Source: Microvirga sp. SRT01
GTDB taxonomy: Bacteria > Pseudomonadota > Alphaproteobacteria > Sphingomonadales > Sphingomonadaceae
DNA length: 64,000 nt
Direction: 5' to 3'
Assembly (NCBI GenBank): GCA_018139225.1
Contig: JAGSNX010000007.1
Span: 62,001 to 126,000 of the forward strand
Part shown: one piece after another, positions 1 to 8,823 of the stretch
How the letters are laid out: each line of letters begins with the position of its first letter
Numbering within the stretch: position 1 is the stretch's first letter
Position numbers and translations under genes: made by a program
The notes under the pieces: generated by a model
Seen by the model: only the letters and a program-made list of their open reading frames with translations
The model's database searches: none
What the model was told of the DNA's origin: nothing

Positions 1-543
1 GGCCAGCGCGATGATCGCGCCGCCCACCGCCGGGCCGACGCTGCGCGCGATGTTGAAGCCCATGCCGTTCAGCGCCACCGCCTGCGGCAGGGCGGCGCGC
101 GGCACCATGTCGCTGACCGACGCCTGCCACGCGGGGCCGTTGATCGCGGTGCCGCAGGCGATGGCGAAGGTGAAGAACAACAGGATCGCGGGCGACAGCC
201 AGCCGATCCACGCCAGCACCGCCAGCGCGGCCGACAGCGCCAGCATCGCCAGCTGCGCCCACAGCATCACCTTGCGCTTGTCGAGATTGTCCGCCGCGGC
301 GCCCGCCCACAATGCCAGCAGCAGGATCGGCAGCGTCGTCGCACCCTGCACCAGCGCCACCTGTTGCGGGGTGCCGCCGACTGTCGTCATCATCCACGCC
401 GCCCCGACCGACTGGATCAGCCCGCCGAAGTTGGACACCAGGCTGGCGATCCACACCGCCCGAAACACCGGCTGGCGGAACGGTGCGAGCGCCGGGTCGG
501 CGGCGTTCGTATCGGTGTCGTGCGGCGTGGTTCCGTCCTCCAA
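1..543 (-). CDS. MFS transporter, N-terminal part (cut by window edge)
   Basis: About 180 residues of a major facilitator superfamily permease, read off the left edge of the window so the C-terminal half is missing. After a short acidic, threonine-rich N-terminus the frame shows PVFRAVWIASLVSNFGGLIQ, then hydrophobic helices and the loop AAADNLDKRKVMLW, which is the conserved MFS loop 2-3 pattern. The sequence resembles the EntS-like exporter branch. It begins 13 bp after the aldehyde dehydrogenase stop, so it is probably co-transcribed. The start is uncertain: TTG at 543 is the first usable codon, but it has no clear ribosome binding site; GTG at 471 is an alternative. The substrate cannot be told. 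Confidence 0.7.
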   Translation of the reverse strand, partial: MEDGTTPHDTDTNAADPALAPFRQPVFRAVWIASLVSNFGGLIQSVGAAWMMTTVGGTPQQVALVQGATTLPILLLALWAGAAADNLDKRKVMLWAQLAMLALSAALAVLAWIGWLSPAILLFFTFAIACGTAINGPAWQASVSDMVPRAALPQAVALNGMGFNIARSVGPAVGGAIIALA

Positions 544-556
544 GGGCGCTCGCGAC

Positions 557-2002
557 TCAGGCGCGGACCATCTGCTTCAACACCGTCTTGGTCACCTGAT
601 AGGCGTCGAGGCCCTGTTCGCCGCCTTCACGACCGACGCCGCTCTCCTTGACGCCGCCGAACTCCGCCTCCGCACCGGACACGGCGAAGCTGTTGGTCGC
701 GACGACGCCGCAGTGCAGCTCGCTCCACAGGTGATCGACCTTGTCGATCGCGTTGGTGAAGACATAGGCGGCGAGCCCGACATGCGCGTCGTTGGCGATG
801 CGCAGCGCCTGATCCATATCGTCGACCGGCGTGCAGAGCGCGAGCGGACCGAACGGCTCGGTCCACATCGCCTCGGCATCGAGCGGTACGTCGGCGAGGA
901 CGGTCGGCGCGTAGAAATGGCCGCGATTGCCGACCCGACGCCCACCGGCTGCGATCCGTGCGCCGCGCGCGACGGCGTCCGCGACCAGCCGCTCCATCTC
1001 GATCACGCGCCGGCCATTGACCAGCGGCCCCATGCCGATTCCCTCTTCGAAACCGTCGCCGACGGTCAGCGCGTCCGCGCCCGCGGCGAAGGCGGTGACG
1101 AACGCATCGTAGACACCGCGATGGATCAGGAAGCGGGTCGGCGATGCGCAGATCTGCCCCGCCATCCGGAACTTGGCGACGACCGCCTGTGCCGCGACGT
1201 TGGCGGGATCGACGTCTCCGTCGATCAGCACCGGCGCATGACCGCCCAATTCCATCAGCGCGGGCTTCACCCCCTCCGCGGCGAGGCGGGAAAGCTGCTT
1301 GCCGACCCCGACCGATCCGGTCAGCGTCACCATGCGGATCACCGGCGACAGCACCAGCTTGGTCGAGATATCGCCGGCAACGCCGTGGACGATATTGATC
1401 ACGCCGGGCGGCAGGCCCGCATCCATGAAGCATTGCGCGAACAGGCAGGTCGTGGCGGGCGTTTCCCCCGCCGGCTTGATGATGACCGAACACCCCGCGG
1501 CGAGCGATCCGGATATCTTGCGCGACGGCGCGCTCAGCGGCACGTTCCACGGCGTGAACGCGGCGACGGGTCCGACCGGTTCGCGCACGACGAGTTGCTG
1601 CATCGGATGCGCGGACGGCACGATCCGGCCGTAGCGGCGCAGCAATTGCTCCGCATCCCAGTCGAGGAAGCTCGCCGAACGGATCACCTCGGCGCGCGCA
1701 TCGGCGAGCGGCTTGCCCTGTTCGCGCGTGATCGTGGCGGCGAACAGCTCGATCCGCTCGCGCACCAGATCGGCGACGCGGTGGAGCAGCGCCGACCGAT
1801 CGGGCGGCGACACCTTGCGCCACACGGCAAAGCCCCGTTCGGCGGCGGCAAGCGCGCGGTCCAGATCGGCTTCGGTCGCGTGGGTGGTGCGACCGATGAC
1901 GCTTTCGTCGCTGGGATTGACGATATCCTCGCCGCCCGGACGGTCGTAGATCCATTCGCCGTCGATCAGCAGCCCGACGCGCGGATATGGGTAGTCGGTC
2001 AT
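557..2002 (-). CDS. NAD(P)-dependent aldehyde dehydrogenase, succinate-semialdehyde dehydrogenase type
   Basis: A full-length (481 aa) aldehyde dehydrogenase superfamily member, which oxidises an aldehyde to the acid with NAD(P)+. Visible signatures are TPWNVP (Asn153, oxyanion hole), the cofactor loop TLTGSVGVGK, MELGGHAP with the general base Glu251, and FRMAGQICASPTRF with the nucleophile Cys285. The sequence is closest in style to GabD-like enzymes, but the substrate is not fixed by these motifs. The start codon overlaps the stop of the upstream dehydrogenase (ATGA at 1999-2002), so translation is coupled. With that dehydrogenase and the MFS gene it looks like a small catabolic operon for a hydroxy- or sugar-acid. 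Confidence 0.88.
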   Translation of the reverse strand: MTDYPYPRVGLLIDGEWIYDRPGGEDIVNPSDESVIGRTTHATEADLDRALAAAERGFAVWRKVSPPDRSALLHRVADLVRERIELFAATITREQGKPLADARAEVIRSASFLDWDAEQLLRRYGRIVPSAHPMQQLVVREPVGPVAAFTPWNVPLSAPSRKISGSLAAGCSVIIKPAGETPATTCLFAQCFMDAGLPPGVINIVHGVAGDISTKLVLSPVIRMVTLTGSVGVGKQLSRLAAEGVKPALMELGGHAPVLIDGDVDPANVAAQAVVAKFRMAGQICASPTRFLIHRGVYDAFVTAFAAGADALTVGDGFEEGIGMGPLVNGRRVIEMERLVADAVARGARIAAGGRRVGNRGHFYAPTVLADVPLDAEAMWTEPFGPLALCTPVDDMDQALRIANDAHVGLAAYVFTNAIDKVDHLWSELHCGVVATNSFAVSGAEAEFGGVKESGVGREGGEQGLDAYQVTKTVLKQMVRA

Positions 2003-3276
2003 TGTGCGAACGTCCTGTGGCTCGGCACCAGAGCGGCAATGCCCGCGCCGCCACGCTGGGCGGCCTGAAGATATCCGGTGCGGATCGTGTTCGTCATCAT
2101 CAGCGTGACGCCGTGCCGCGCGCCGAGTGCGGTCAGCCGCGTCAGCGCGTCGACCGTGGCGGCCAGCGGCGGCCCGGCGGCCGCCTCCCCGCGAACGGCG
2201 GCGAATGCGGCCGCGGCCGCCGCGCTGTAGGCGGAGCCGCTGGCAAGGATTGGCTCGATCGCCGTGAGGTCCAGACCCATCCGTTCCGCCGCCACGGCAT
2301 TCTCCAGAACGATGAAGAGGTTGCTGGCCGCCAGTGCCGTTTCGATCAGGGTGATCGCCGCGCCAGCCTTGGCTGCGGACGGGGCCGCGCCTTTTGCCGC
2401 AAAATCCTGTCCGGTCGCGCGCTCCATGAACGGCACCACGTCATCCAGCCGCGCTTCGGGTCCCAGCAGGTTGAATGCCAGCCGGATCATCTCGCGCGCG
2501 GTGCCCGACGCCGGCATCGCGGCACCCGCCTCGACCCCGAGCGCGATCGCCTGATCGAGGTCCTTGACCATCAACGCCAAGGCGAAATCCGTGGAGGATT
2601 TCCCCGCCACTACCGCAGGCAGGAGTTTCCCCGTGATGAAGTTGCGCCCGCCTCCGCTGTCGAGTGCCGTCGTCATCGCTGCGATCGACAAGCCGAGCGC
2701 CCGCCCGACCGCTACGATCTCCAGCGTGCTCATCCGATAGGCGGCGTTGATGATATTGTTGATCGACTTCAGCGCCTGGGCGTCGCCGACCCGGTCGCTG
2801 CAGCGATGCACCTTGGGCGAGATCGCGTGCATCAGCGGCAGGGCCTTGCGGTAGGCTTCCGGCGCGCCCGACGCCATGATCGTGATGCTGCCGGCAATCG
2901 CGGCGGGGACGCCGCCCGCCACCGGCGCGTCGATCAGCGCAATCCCTCGATCGGCGAGCACCGCGGCGAAGCGGCGGGTTTCGCTGGGGATCCCGCTGGT
3001 CTGGTCGACGACGACCGTCCCCGCGGCCAGGGACTCCGCAAGCCCGCCGGGCGCCAACAGCACGTCTTCGACGTCGGCGCTGCGAGGCAGGCAGAGGAAG
3101 ATGCAGGCGCTGTCGCTTGCAAGGTCGGCAAGCGAGCTGGCGGCATGGGCTCCCGCCGCGACGAGCGTATCCATCGCCGCTGTGCTGCGATCATAGACGT
3201 GAAGGTCGCACACCTTCGGAAGATGCGCGGCGAGCGAACGACCCATCGTCCCCAGGCCGATATAGCCCACCTTCAT
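1999..3276 (-). CDS. NAD(P)-dependent beta-hydroxyacid dehydrogenase with duplicated C-terminal domain
   Basis: A 425-aa member of the 3-hydroxyisobutyrate/6-phosphogluconate dehydrogenase family. The Rossmann motif GYIGLGTMG is at residues 4-12, the substrate-binding DAPVAGGVPAA at 116-126, and the catalytic lysine is K170 in ALKSINN. The usual length is about 290-300 aa; here about 120 extra residues (303-413) repeat the helical C-terminal domain (166-290): INAAYRMSTLEIVAVGRALG matches LAASNLFIVLENAVAAERMG. The second copy lacks the catalytic lysine (threonine in its place). The ATG at 3276 was chosen because AAGGA precedes it and the Rossmann fold starts right there; the open frame runs further upstream but is not family-like. 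It is coupled to the aldehyde dehydrogenase. Confidence 0.85.
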   Translation of the reverse strand: MKVGYIGLGTMGRSLAAHLPKVCDLHVYDRSTAAMDTLVAAGAHAASSLADLASDSACIFLCLPRSADVEDVLLAPGGLAESLAAGTVVVDQTSGIPSETRRFAAVLADRGIALIDAPVAGGVPAAIAGSITIMASGAPEAYRKALPLMHAISPKVHRCSDRVGDAQALKSINNIINAAYRMSTLEIVAVGRALGLSIAAMTTALDSGGGRNFITGKLLPAVVAGKSSTDFALALMVKDLDQAIALGVEAGAAMPASGTAREMIRLAFNLLGPEARLDDVVPFMERATGQDFAAKGAAPSAAKAGAAITLIETALAASNLFIVLENAVAAERMGLDLTAIEPILASGSAYSAAAAAAFAAVRGEAAAGPPLAATVDALTRLTALGARHGVTLMMTNTIRTGYLQAAQRGGAGIAALVPSHRTFAQ

Positions 3277-3520
3277 CGTGCGCTGGTCCTTGACCCGAGT
3301 TTCGTCGCGGCACTCGACACTTCGCCCGTCATCCTCATCCCCATCGCGGTCCGACGTTTCACGGACTTGCACGATATCAGGGTAAGCCGGGACGGATCGA
3401 TGAGGAACGTCATGCACGCGGTAAGATGTTTGGCGGTGGGCGCGAAGGAGTTTCGTTTGATGCCGGCCGGTCCGGTCCTGTACCGTCAACACCTTGGCAA
3501 AGAACGGAACGGCCGACGCA

Positions 3521-3844
3521 ATGATCTGGGCGATTTACTGTACCGATGTACCCGAATCGCGCCCGTTGCGCGACGAGCATCGCCTCGCCCACCGTGCCTA
3601 TTTGAAGCTGTATGCCGAGCGCATCTTCTTCTCTGGGCCCCTTTGGGACGACGCCTGCTACGACCAGATCGGCAGCCTGTTCCTGATCGACCTGAACGGC
3701 CGTCCCGAGGCCGAGGCGTTCCTCGCGGAGGAGCCCTACACCGTCAACGGCGTGTTCGCGTCGATCCGCGTGACGCCGATGACCAAGGGGCATTTCAGCG
3801 CCGGCCTGTCCGGCGACAAGCGCGAGCGACCGGCCGCCGTATGA
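3521..3844 (+). CDS. YCII-related domain protein
   Basis: A small (107 aa) cytoplasmic protein with the YciI-like dimeric alpha/beta barrel pattern: an N-terminal strand (MIWAIYCTDVP), the helix with DEHRLAHRAYL, then FFSGPLWDD and a C-terminal strand. YCII proteins are small possible enzymes, often fused or linked to catabolic genes, with no agreed reaction. ATG at 3521 fits the domain start; a TTG at 3494 in frame would add nine non-conserved residues. It is transcribed divergently from the dehydrogenase operon across a 244-bp gap that should hold both promoters, and it converges on the DUF5695-like gene. Confidence 0.75.
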   Translation: MIWAIYCTDVPESRPLRDEHRLAHRAYLKLYAERIFFSGPLWDDACYDQIGSLFLIDLNGRPEAEAFLAEEPYTVNGVFASIRVTPMTKGHFSAGLSGDKRERPAAV

Positions 3845-3872
3845 GCGACCGGTCGGGTGGTCTTCGCCCGGA

Positions 3873-6617
3873 TTATGACGGGGTAAGCTCGACCGTGGTG
3901 GAGCGCGTGGCCAGCGGGATCGAATAGCCGCCGCGTACCACCGCCTTGCCGACCGGTGCATAGACACGGCCACCGGCGGCACCTGCCTCCACGAACAGTC
4001 GCGCGGCCGGGGTCGTGGGCGTCGCGGGATCAAGCGTCAGCGTGATGCGCCCCGTCGCCGGCGTGTACCGGGCCTGCGCGATCTTGCCCGCCTCCAACGT
4101 GATCCATGCCCCCGCCGGCGCGACGAACAGCCGGCTGCGTGCACCGTCTTTGGGGACGACGGTGACGGACCCGGCATTCTCGCGCAGGTTGCCGCCGTAC
4201 GCCAGCCAGCCGAACTGCGCGTCCTTCACGACATAGGTCGCGGCGGTCAGCGCGTGGCCGTAGAAGCCCATGCCGTAATCGCCGGAATAGGCGTCCCATG
4301 TCATCATGTCGGGCGCGGAGTGGAATGCGGCGGACGAGAACCCTTCGCCGTCGACATTGGTGATTCCGCCGAGCAGGCCGCCATATGCGACGCGCAGAAG
4401 GTGCGTGTCCGCCGGGTTCTGACGATAGGCGTCGAACAGCGGCACGGCGTTCAGCGTCGATCCGTAATGGTGGACCTGCCGCTCGATCCGCGCGACCTTG
4501 CCACCGTACAGGAAATCCCAATATCGGCGCGCATTGCCGTTATAGCCCCAGTTCGGCACCGTCGGGTCGTATCCCAGGATCACCTCGCGCGTGACATCCG
4601 CCTGCGGCTGGTGGCCGAAATACCGCATCCACGCATACACCTCCGCCTGACCGGTCGAATCCCACGCCATCTCGCTGCCGAACGGATATTTCAGCGTCTG
4701 CCAATGGTCGGCGCGCTTGCGCATCAGCGCTTCCATGTTGGTCGCCTCCGCGGTCAGTCCCTCGCGCTTCAGGTCCTTCAGGATGTCGACGAACACGTCG
4801 CCCTCCATCAGCCCGAACTCGGCGTAATAGGGCGCGTCGCGCATCATCGCGACGGTGGTCTGGTACGCCTTGTCGAGGTACCAGCGCCATCTTTGCGTCT
4901 TGACCAGCCCGGGATGATTGCGCGCGGTGCGGTACAGCACCCAGTGCCCGATCGCGACGTGCGGGTAGTTGTAGGCGCGCCCCAGATCGCCGGCGTCCTT
5001 CTTCGACCAGGAGGTCCACGTCTTCCAATTGGCCGCCGCATTGTAGAAGCCGGGGTGCAGCTTCGGGTCGTAATAGAACAGGCTCTTCTTCACCGCGCCC
5101 GCGGTCGGACCGGTCGCGACCTGAAGGCCGCCGACGACGGTTTCGTTCACCAGCCGCTCCAGCCGGGCGATCTCCACCGCGTCGGGGTGATCGAGCTGCT
5201 TCATCATCGCCGCGACCCAGCTGCCGCCGCCGCCCTCGTCGCTCATCCCCGCGATCCAGACGCGCGGTTCCTGCGTCACGATGGCGTTCGCCTCGCGGTC
5301 ATAGGTCAGGATCGCAGGCGAGCGGCCGAACGGATCACCTTTGCCCTCGAACCACTGCTTCGTCGTCGAGAAGCGGCCGATGTCTGCCATCGTCTGGTCC
5401 AGCGGCTTCGTTACGAAGTAGCTGACCGTCTGGACGCTGCCGTCCGCATAGCCGATCGAAAGCCGCGCCCGGCCCCAGCCGGTGCCGCGCACCGCCAGCT
5501 TCTGCCAGCCATTGACCTCCCCCGCGCGGGTCACGGTCAGCGCGTCGGCCGGCTCCACGGTCAGGCTGGTGATGGCTTTCGGCGCCTTCACGAACAGCGA
5601 CGCCTCCAGATCGGTGGGCACGACATAGCCGGGAATTCCGATGGCGACCGGCCGCTGCTGCGCCGCCAGCGTCGTCTCGATCGCCCGGATGCTGGGAGAT
5701 GGGACGAGGCGGACGCCGACCGTCCGCCGCTCGCCGGGGGCCAGCGTGAAGCTGGTCGGCGTATTCCACTGCTCCGCGGCCTTCGCCCATTCGCGCTCGG
5801 CGAAGCCCTTGCTGGCGACCGTCCAGTCGTAGAACCCCTCGGAGGTCTGGCCGCGATCGCTCCGGTCGGTGAACGCCGCCTCCTTCGCCCACTTGTCCTG
5901 CAGGATCGGCCGCCACGCCTCCAGCGGACTCGCCGCATCGGGCAGGACGAGCAGGGCGGGGCCGGCGCCGTTCAGCCGAGTGACCTGAAGATATCCCGCG
6001 TCGCGGCCGATATACGGGTCGACGAAGCTCGCCTGAGCATGCGCCTCGTCCAGCGAGCGATCGGTGATGATGTTGTCGAACACCATCGGCATGCCGAGTG
6101 CGCCGATCTCGACCGGAGCGGCGCTGCTGTTGATAATGGTAAAACGCAACGTCGGCACGCCGTTGTCGTTCATCCAGCGGCGTTCGATCGTCAGCGGCAG
6201 GCCGTCGCCCATTGTCGCGGTGATGTCCGCCCCTGCGATCATCCCGGCCGCAGCCGGAAGTGCGGTAATCGGGCGGCGTGCCTTGGCCGACGCGAAGTCA
6301 CGCCATTCGCCGCCGCCGCTGCGCAGTCGCAGATGGAGGTCGCCGATATGGACATAGCCGTCGCCGGCCCGCTCTGCCTCCCGCGCGGACGGGACGAAAT
6401 CGAAGCCGGGCGCGGCATCGGGGCGAAGGCTGGCCAGCGTCTGCGTGTCGCTGCGCAGCGCCAGCGCGAAGGTACCGACGCGGTACGGCGTCGTCGCGAT
6501 CGGCGGGTAGCTGGGCTTCGCGGGCTTATCCTGTGCCGTGACGTGCACCGCCGGACCGAGCAGGGCGGGGACGACCGCGATCATCGCCCAAAGGCTGACC
6601 GACCGAAACATCCTCAT
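3873..6617 (-). CDS. Secreted DUF5695-like protein, probable (alpha/alpha)6 carbohydrate-active protein
   Basis: A 914-aa protein with a signal peptide (MRMFRSVSLWAMIAVVPALL, cleaved near VTAQ). The first ~400 residues look like beta-sandwich domains (strand-rich, with LTIERRWMNDNGVPTLRFTI). The second half is rich in W, Y and H and helical (YYDPKLHPGFYNAAANWKTW, YGGKVARIERQVHHYGSTLN), as in six-hairpin glycosidases. I believe it belongs to the DUF5695 family, which has no established activity that I can name; that assignment is from memory of the family. It ends a minus-strand run with a protease, an SDR, GH42 and a kinase, so a role in extracellular or periplasmic glycan processing is likely. 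No catalytic residues can be named. Confidence 0.7.
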   Translation of the reverse strand: MRMFRSVSLWAMIAVVPALLGPAVHVTAQDKPAKPSYPPIATTPYRVGTFALALRSDTQTLASLRPDAAPGFDFVPSAREAERAGDGYVHIGDLHLRLRSGGGEWRDFASAKARRPITALPAAAGMIAGADITATMGDGLPLTIERRWMNDNGVPTLRFTIINSSAAPVEIGALGMPMVFDNIITDRSLDEAHAQASFVDPYIGRDAGYLQVTRLNGAGPALLVLPDAASPLEAWRPILQDKWAKEAAFTDRSDRGQTSEGFYDWTVASKGFAEREWAKAAEQWNTPTSFTLAPGERRTVGVRLVPSPSIRAIETTLAAQQRPVAIGIPGYVVPTDLEASLFVKAPKAITSLTVEPADALTVTRAGEVNGWQKLAVRGTGWGRARLSIGYADGSVQTVSYFVTKPLDQTMADIGRFSTTKQWFEGKGDPFGRSPAILTYDREANAIVTQEPRVWIAGMSDEGGGGSWVAAMMKQLDHPDAVEIARLERLVNETVVGGLQVATGPTAGAVKKSLFYYDPKLHPGFYNAAANWKTWTSWSKKDAGDLGRAYNYPHVAIGHWVLYRTARNHPGLVKTQRWRWYLDKAYQTTVAMMRDAPYYAEFGLMEGDVFVDILKDLKREGLTAEATNMEALMRKRADHWQTLKYPFGSEMAWDSTGQAEVYAWMRYFGHQPQADVTREVILGYDPTVPNWGYNGNARRYWDFLYGGKVARIERQVHHYGSTLNAVPLFDAYRQNPADTHLLRVAYGGLLGGITNVDGEGFSSAAFHSAPDMMTWDAYSGDYGMGFYGHALTAATYVVKDAQFGWLAYGGNLRENAGSVTVVPKDGARSRLFVAPAGAWITLEAGKIAQARYTPATGRITLTLDPATPTTPAARLFVEAGAAGGRVYAPVGKAVVRGGYSIPLATRSTTVELTPS

Positions 6618-6684
6618 TCCGCATCCCCTGAATACCGTATACCATCGCTATTTGTCTGAGCAGCGTCCACAAAGCAAGGGCGCT

Positions 6685-7923
6685 CTAAGGCGCGGTCAGC
6701 AATCGCCAGCCGGTCGGCAGATAATCCGTCGACATATAGAAGTAGAACGCGCAGCTGCCGTCCGTGCGATAGCTGCCGCCCTTCAGGATGCCATAGGCGG
6801 TGGTGCCGAGAAACACCGGGCTGCCGCTGTCGCCGCCCTTGCAGGTCGGCCCCGCCACCGTCGTCCACGTCGGCAGGCACGCACCGCCGCACAGGTCGCC
6901 GGCGGGTGCGAAGTCGGTCAGCTCCACCAGCGAGCAGCTATAACCGGTCCGCTCGCCGCGATGGCAGACGATGTCGCCCGCCCGCGTCGCTGCTCGCCCG
7001 CGCGCGCCCGTGACCGGGCGGGTCAGCATCTTCGCGGTGTCCGCGAAGAACACGGGCTGGAGGGGGCGGGGGCTGAGGTTGATCTGCACATCCTGGTTGC
7101 CCCAACCCCATTGTCCGGCGAACTCCAGCATCTCCTCGCCTCCGTCGGCGGTGCGGACGCTGACCGAGTCCGCACAATGCGCGGCGGTGGCGATCGCGTC
7201 GCGCGTGCCGTCGGTGACGACGAAGCCGGATGTGCAGACATAGCGGCGGGTGTCTCCCGGCACGCTGCCCATCAGCCGCATGCCGCCCGACACGTCCTGC
7301 AGGTCCAGCGCCGGCTGATCGACCACGCGCAGCCGCACCGGGACTCCCGCCAACGTCGCGAGCCGATCACGCAGCAGCTCGACGCCCTCGCGCTCGACAT
7401 CGCGGCCGGAAACCACCGCGACGAGTTCGCCCGTGCGTTGATCGACGCCGAGCCCCGGCGGCCCGATCAGGCTGGCGCGGATCGCCGCCTGATGCGCGGT
7501 GATCGCCTGCACCAGCTCGGTCTGGCTGGCCTTTGCTCCAGTGACGAAGCTGACGACCGCGGTGTCGCCGGCGAGGTTCAGCGTTTCCTCGGCCAAGGGC
7601 GTGTCGCCGGTGAGCAGCACGACGATGCGGAACGTCGGCCGATGATCGATGGCGATCCCGGCGAGGCGGTCGGCATAGCGGCGGGCGATGTCCTCCGTCG
7701 CGGGGATGCTCGCCTCTTGCAGGCGCAGCTGCCGGGCGGCTTCTTCCGGCGTGACCGCTAGCCTTGCCGCGATCGCACCGGCGTCCTGCATCCGCGCCGC
7801 ATCGGCGGTTTGCAGGACGGTCGGCGGCGGCGGCAGCGGCGGGATGACAACGGATTGCGCCGCCGCGCCGCCCGCTACCAGCACCGCCGCCGCGACGATG
7901 ATCGATGTTACGCCCCAGCCCAC
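6685..7923 (-). CDS. Secreted trypsin-like serine protease (S1, alpha-lytic-protease-like) with pro-domain
   Basis: A 412-aa exported protease. The signal peptide ends near AGGAAAQ (residue 23). Residues ~30-205 look like a pro-region (PEEAARQLRLQEA and paired alpha/beta segments) of the type seen in streptogrisin and alpha-lytic proteases. The catalytic domain begins near GGMRLMG (~214) and shows TAAHC (His249), NQDVQ (Asp278) and CKGGDSGSP (Ser366), with several cysteines that could form disulfides. It should autoprocess after export to the periplasm or outside. The start is taken at GTG 7923, with no strong ribosome binding site. It lies 54 bp after the SDR gene and 68 bp before the DUF5695-like gene, all on one strand. 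Confidence 0.82.
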   Translation of the reverse strand: MGWGVTSIIVAAAVLVAGGAAAQSVVIPPLPPPPTVLQTADAARMQDAGAIAARLAVTPEEAARQLRLQEASIPATEDIARRYADRLAGIAIDHRPTFRIVVLLTGDTPLAEETLNLAGDTAVVSFVTGAKASQTELVQAITAHQAAIRASLIGPPGLGVDQRTGELVAVVSGRDVEREGVELLRDRLATLAGVPVRLRVVDQPALDLQDVSGGMRLMGSVPGDTRRYVCTSGFVVTDGTRDAIATAAHCADSVSVRTADGGEEMLEFAGQWGWGNQDVQINLSPRPLQPVFFADTAKMLTRPVTGARGRAATRAGDIVCHRGERTGYSCSLVELTDFAPAGDLCGGACLPTWTTVAGPTCKGGDSGSPVFLGTTAYGILKGGSYRTDGSCAFYFYMSTDYLPTGWRLLTAP

Positions 7924-7976
7924 GCTTGTGCTTTAGCGGGGCAAGCTAACTGGAGCGTGAACGATCCTCCGGCCCC

Positions 7977-8741
7977 CTATTCGCCGCGCGCCTTGGCGGC
8001 GAACTCGTTCAGCTGCACCAACGTCTCGTCGAACCGCCCTTCCGCTTCGGCACGGCGCAGGAAGCCGACGCGCTCGACCAGGATTTCGGGCGGGGTCGGC
8101 TGTTGCCGGAACAGCGTGATGACCTCGTCCGCGAACTCGTCCAGCGGCTGATAGCCGGGGCGGTTTTCCTGACCCGGCGTCAGGCCGGTCTGCACCGCCG
8201 GCGGCGCGAGTTCAATGACCTCGACCTTGTCCTTCAGCACGTGGCGCATCGCGACGGTGTAGGAATGGATCGCCGCCTTCGTGGCATTGTAGGTCGGGGT
8301 GGCGACCATCGGCACGAACGCCAGGCCGGACGTGACGTTGACGATCGCGGCATCCTGCTGCTGCGTCAGGTGATCGATCAGCGCATCGATCAGCCGGATC
8401 GGACCGAGCAGGTTGGTCGTGATCGTCGCCTCCGCATCCGCAAGGTCGCGCGACCGGTCCAACGTCTCGAACCGCATGATGCCGGCATTGTTGATGAGAA
8501 CGTTGAGCGTGGGATGGTCGGCGAGCAGGCGCTTGGCGAAGTCGGCGACACCCTCCGCGCTTTCCACGTCCAGCGTGATCGCGTGCATGTTCTCGCGATC
8601 GGCGCACGCCTTTTGCAGCGCATCGAGACGACGGCCGGCGACGATGACGGTGTTGCCCGCATCATGGAAACGGTGAGCCAGCGCCTCACCGATTCCCGAT
8701 CCGCCGCCGGTGATGAGGATGGTATTGCCGCTCGTTTTCAT
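7977..8741 (-). CDS. SDR family oxidoreductase (DltE-like)
   Basis: A classical short-chain dehydrogenase of 254 aa. TGGGSGIGEA (residues 11-20) binds the cofactor, NNAG is at 84-87, and the catalytic triad is Ser138, Tyr151 and Lys155 (YNATK). The long C-terminal tail after residue 190 (PPAVQTGLTPGQ) matches the DltE-like subgroup found in many bacteria; the substrate is unknown. The ATG at 8741 is chosen because GAAGGAG lies 9 bases upstream and the Rossmann fold begins immediately after it. It sits between the GH42 gene and the protease gene on the same strand. Confidence 0.85.
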   Translation of the reverse strand: MKTSGNTILITGGGSGIGEALAHRFHDAGNTVIVAGRRLDALQKACADRENMHAITLDVESAEGVADFAKRLLADHPTLNVLINNAGIMRFETLDRSRDLADAEATITTNLLGPIRLIDALIDHLTQQQDAAIVNVTSGLAFVPMVATPTYNATKAAIHSYTVAMRHVLKDKVEVIELAPPAVQTGLTPGQENRPGYQPLDEFADEVITLFRQQPTPPEILVERVGFLRRAEAEGRFDETLVQLNEFAAKARGE

Positions 8742-8823
8742 GCGCTTCGCTCCTTCGACGTGGAGCCGGTGATGTAGCGCGCGGTTGTTGGCCGATAAGA
8801 TGCTCGCAAAAATATGGCTCGCG

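Noticed and set aside
11..2068. A 685-codon open frame on the plus strand over the aldehyde dehydrogenase
   Set aside because: It is antisense to a gene with full family motifs; its product is Arg/His/Asp-rich without any fold signature. It comes from the high GC content at third codon positions.
4254..6659. An 801-codon plus-strand frame antisense to the DUF5695-like gene
   Set aside because: No signal peptide or motif; the minus-strand gene has a signal peptide and ordered domains.
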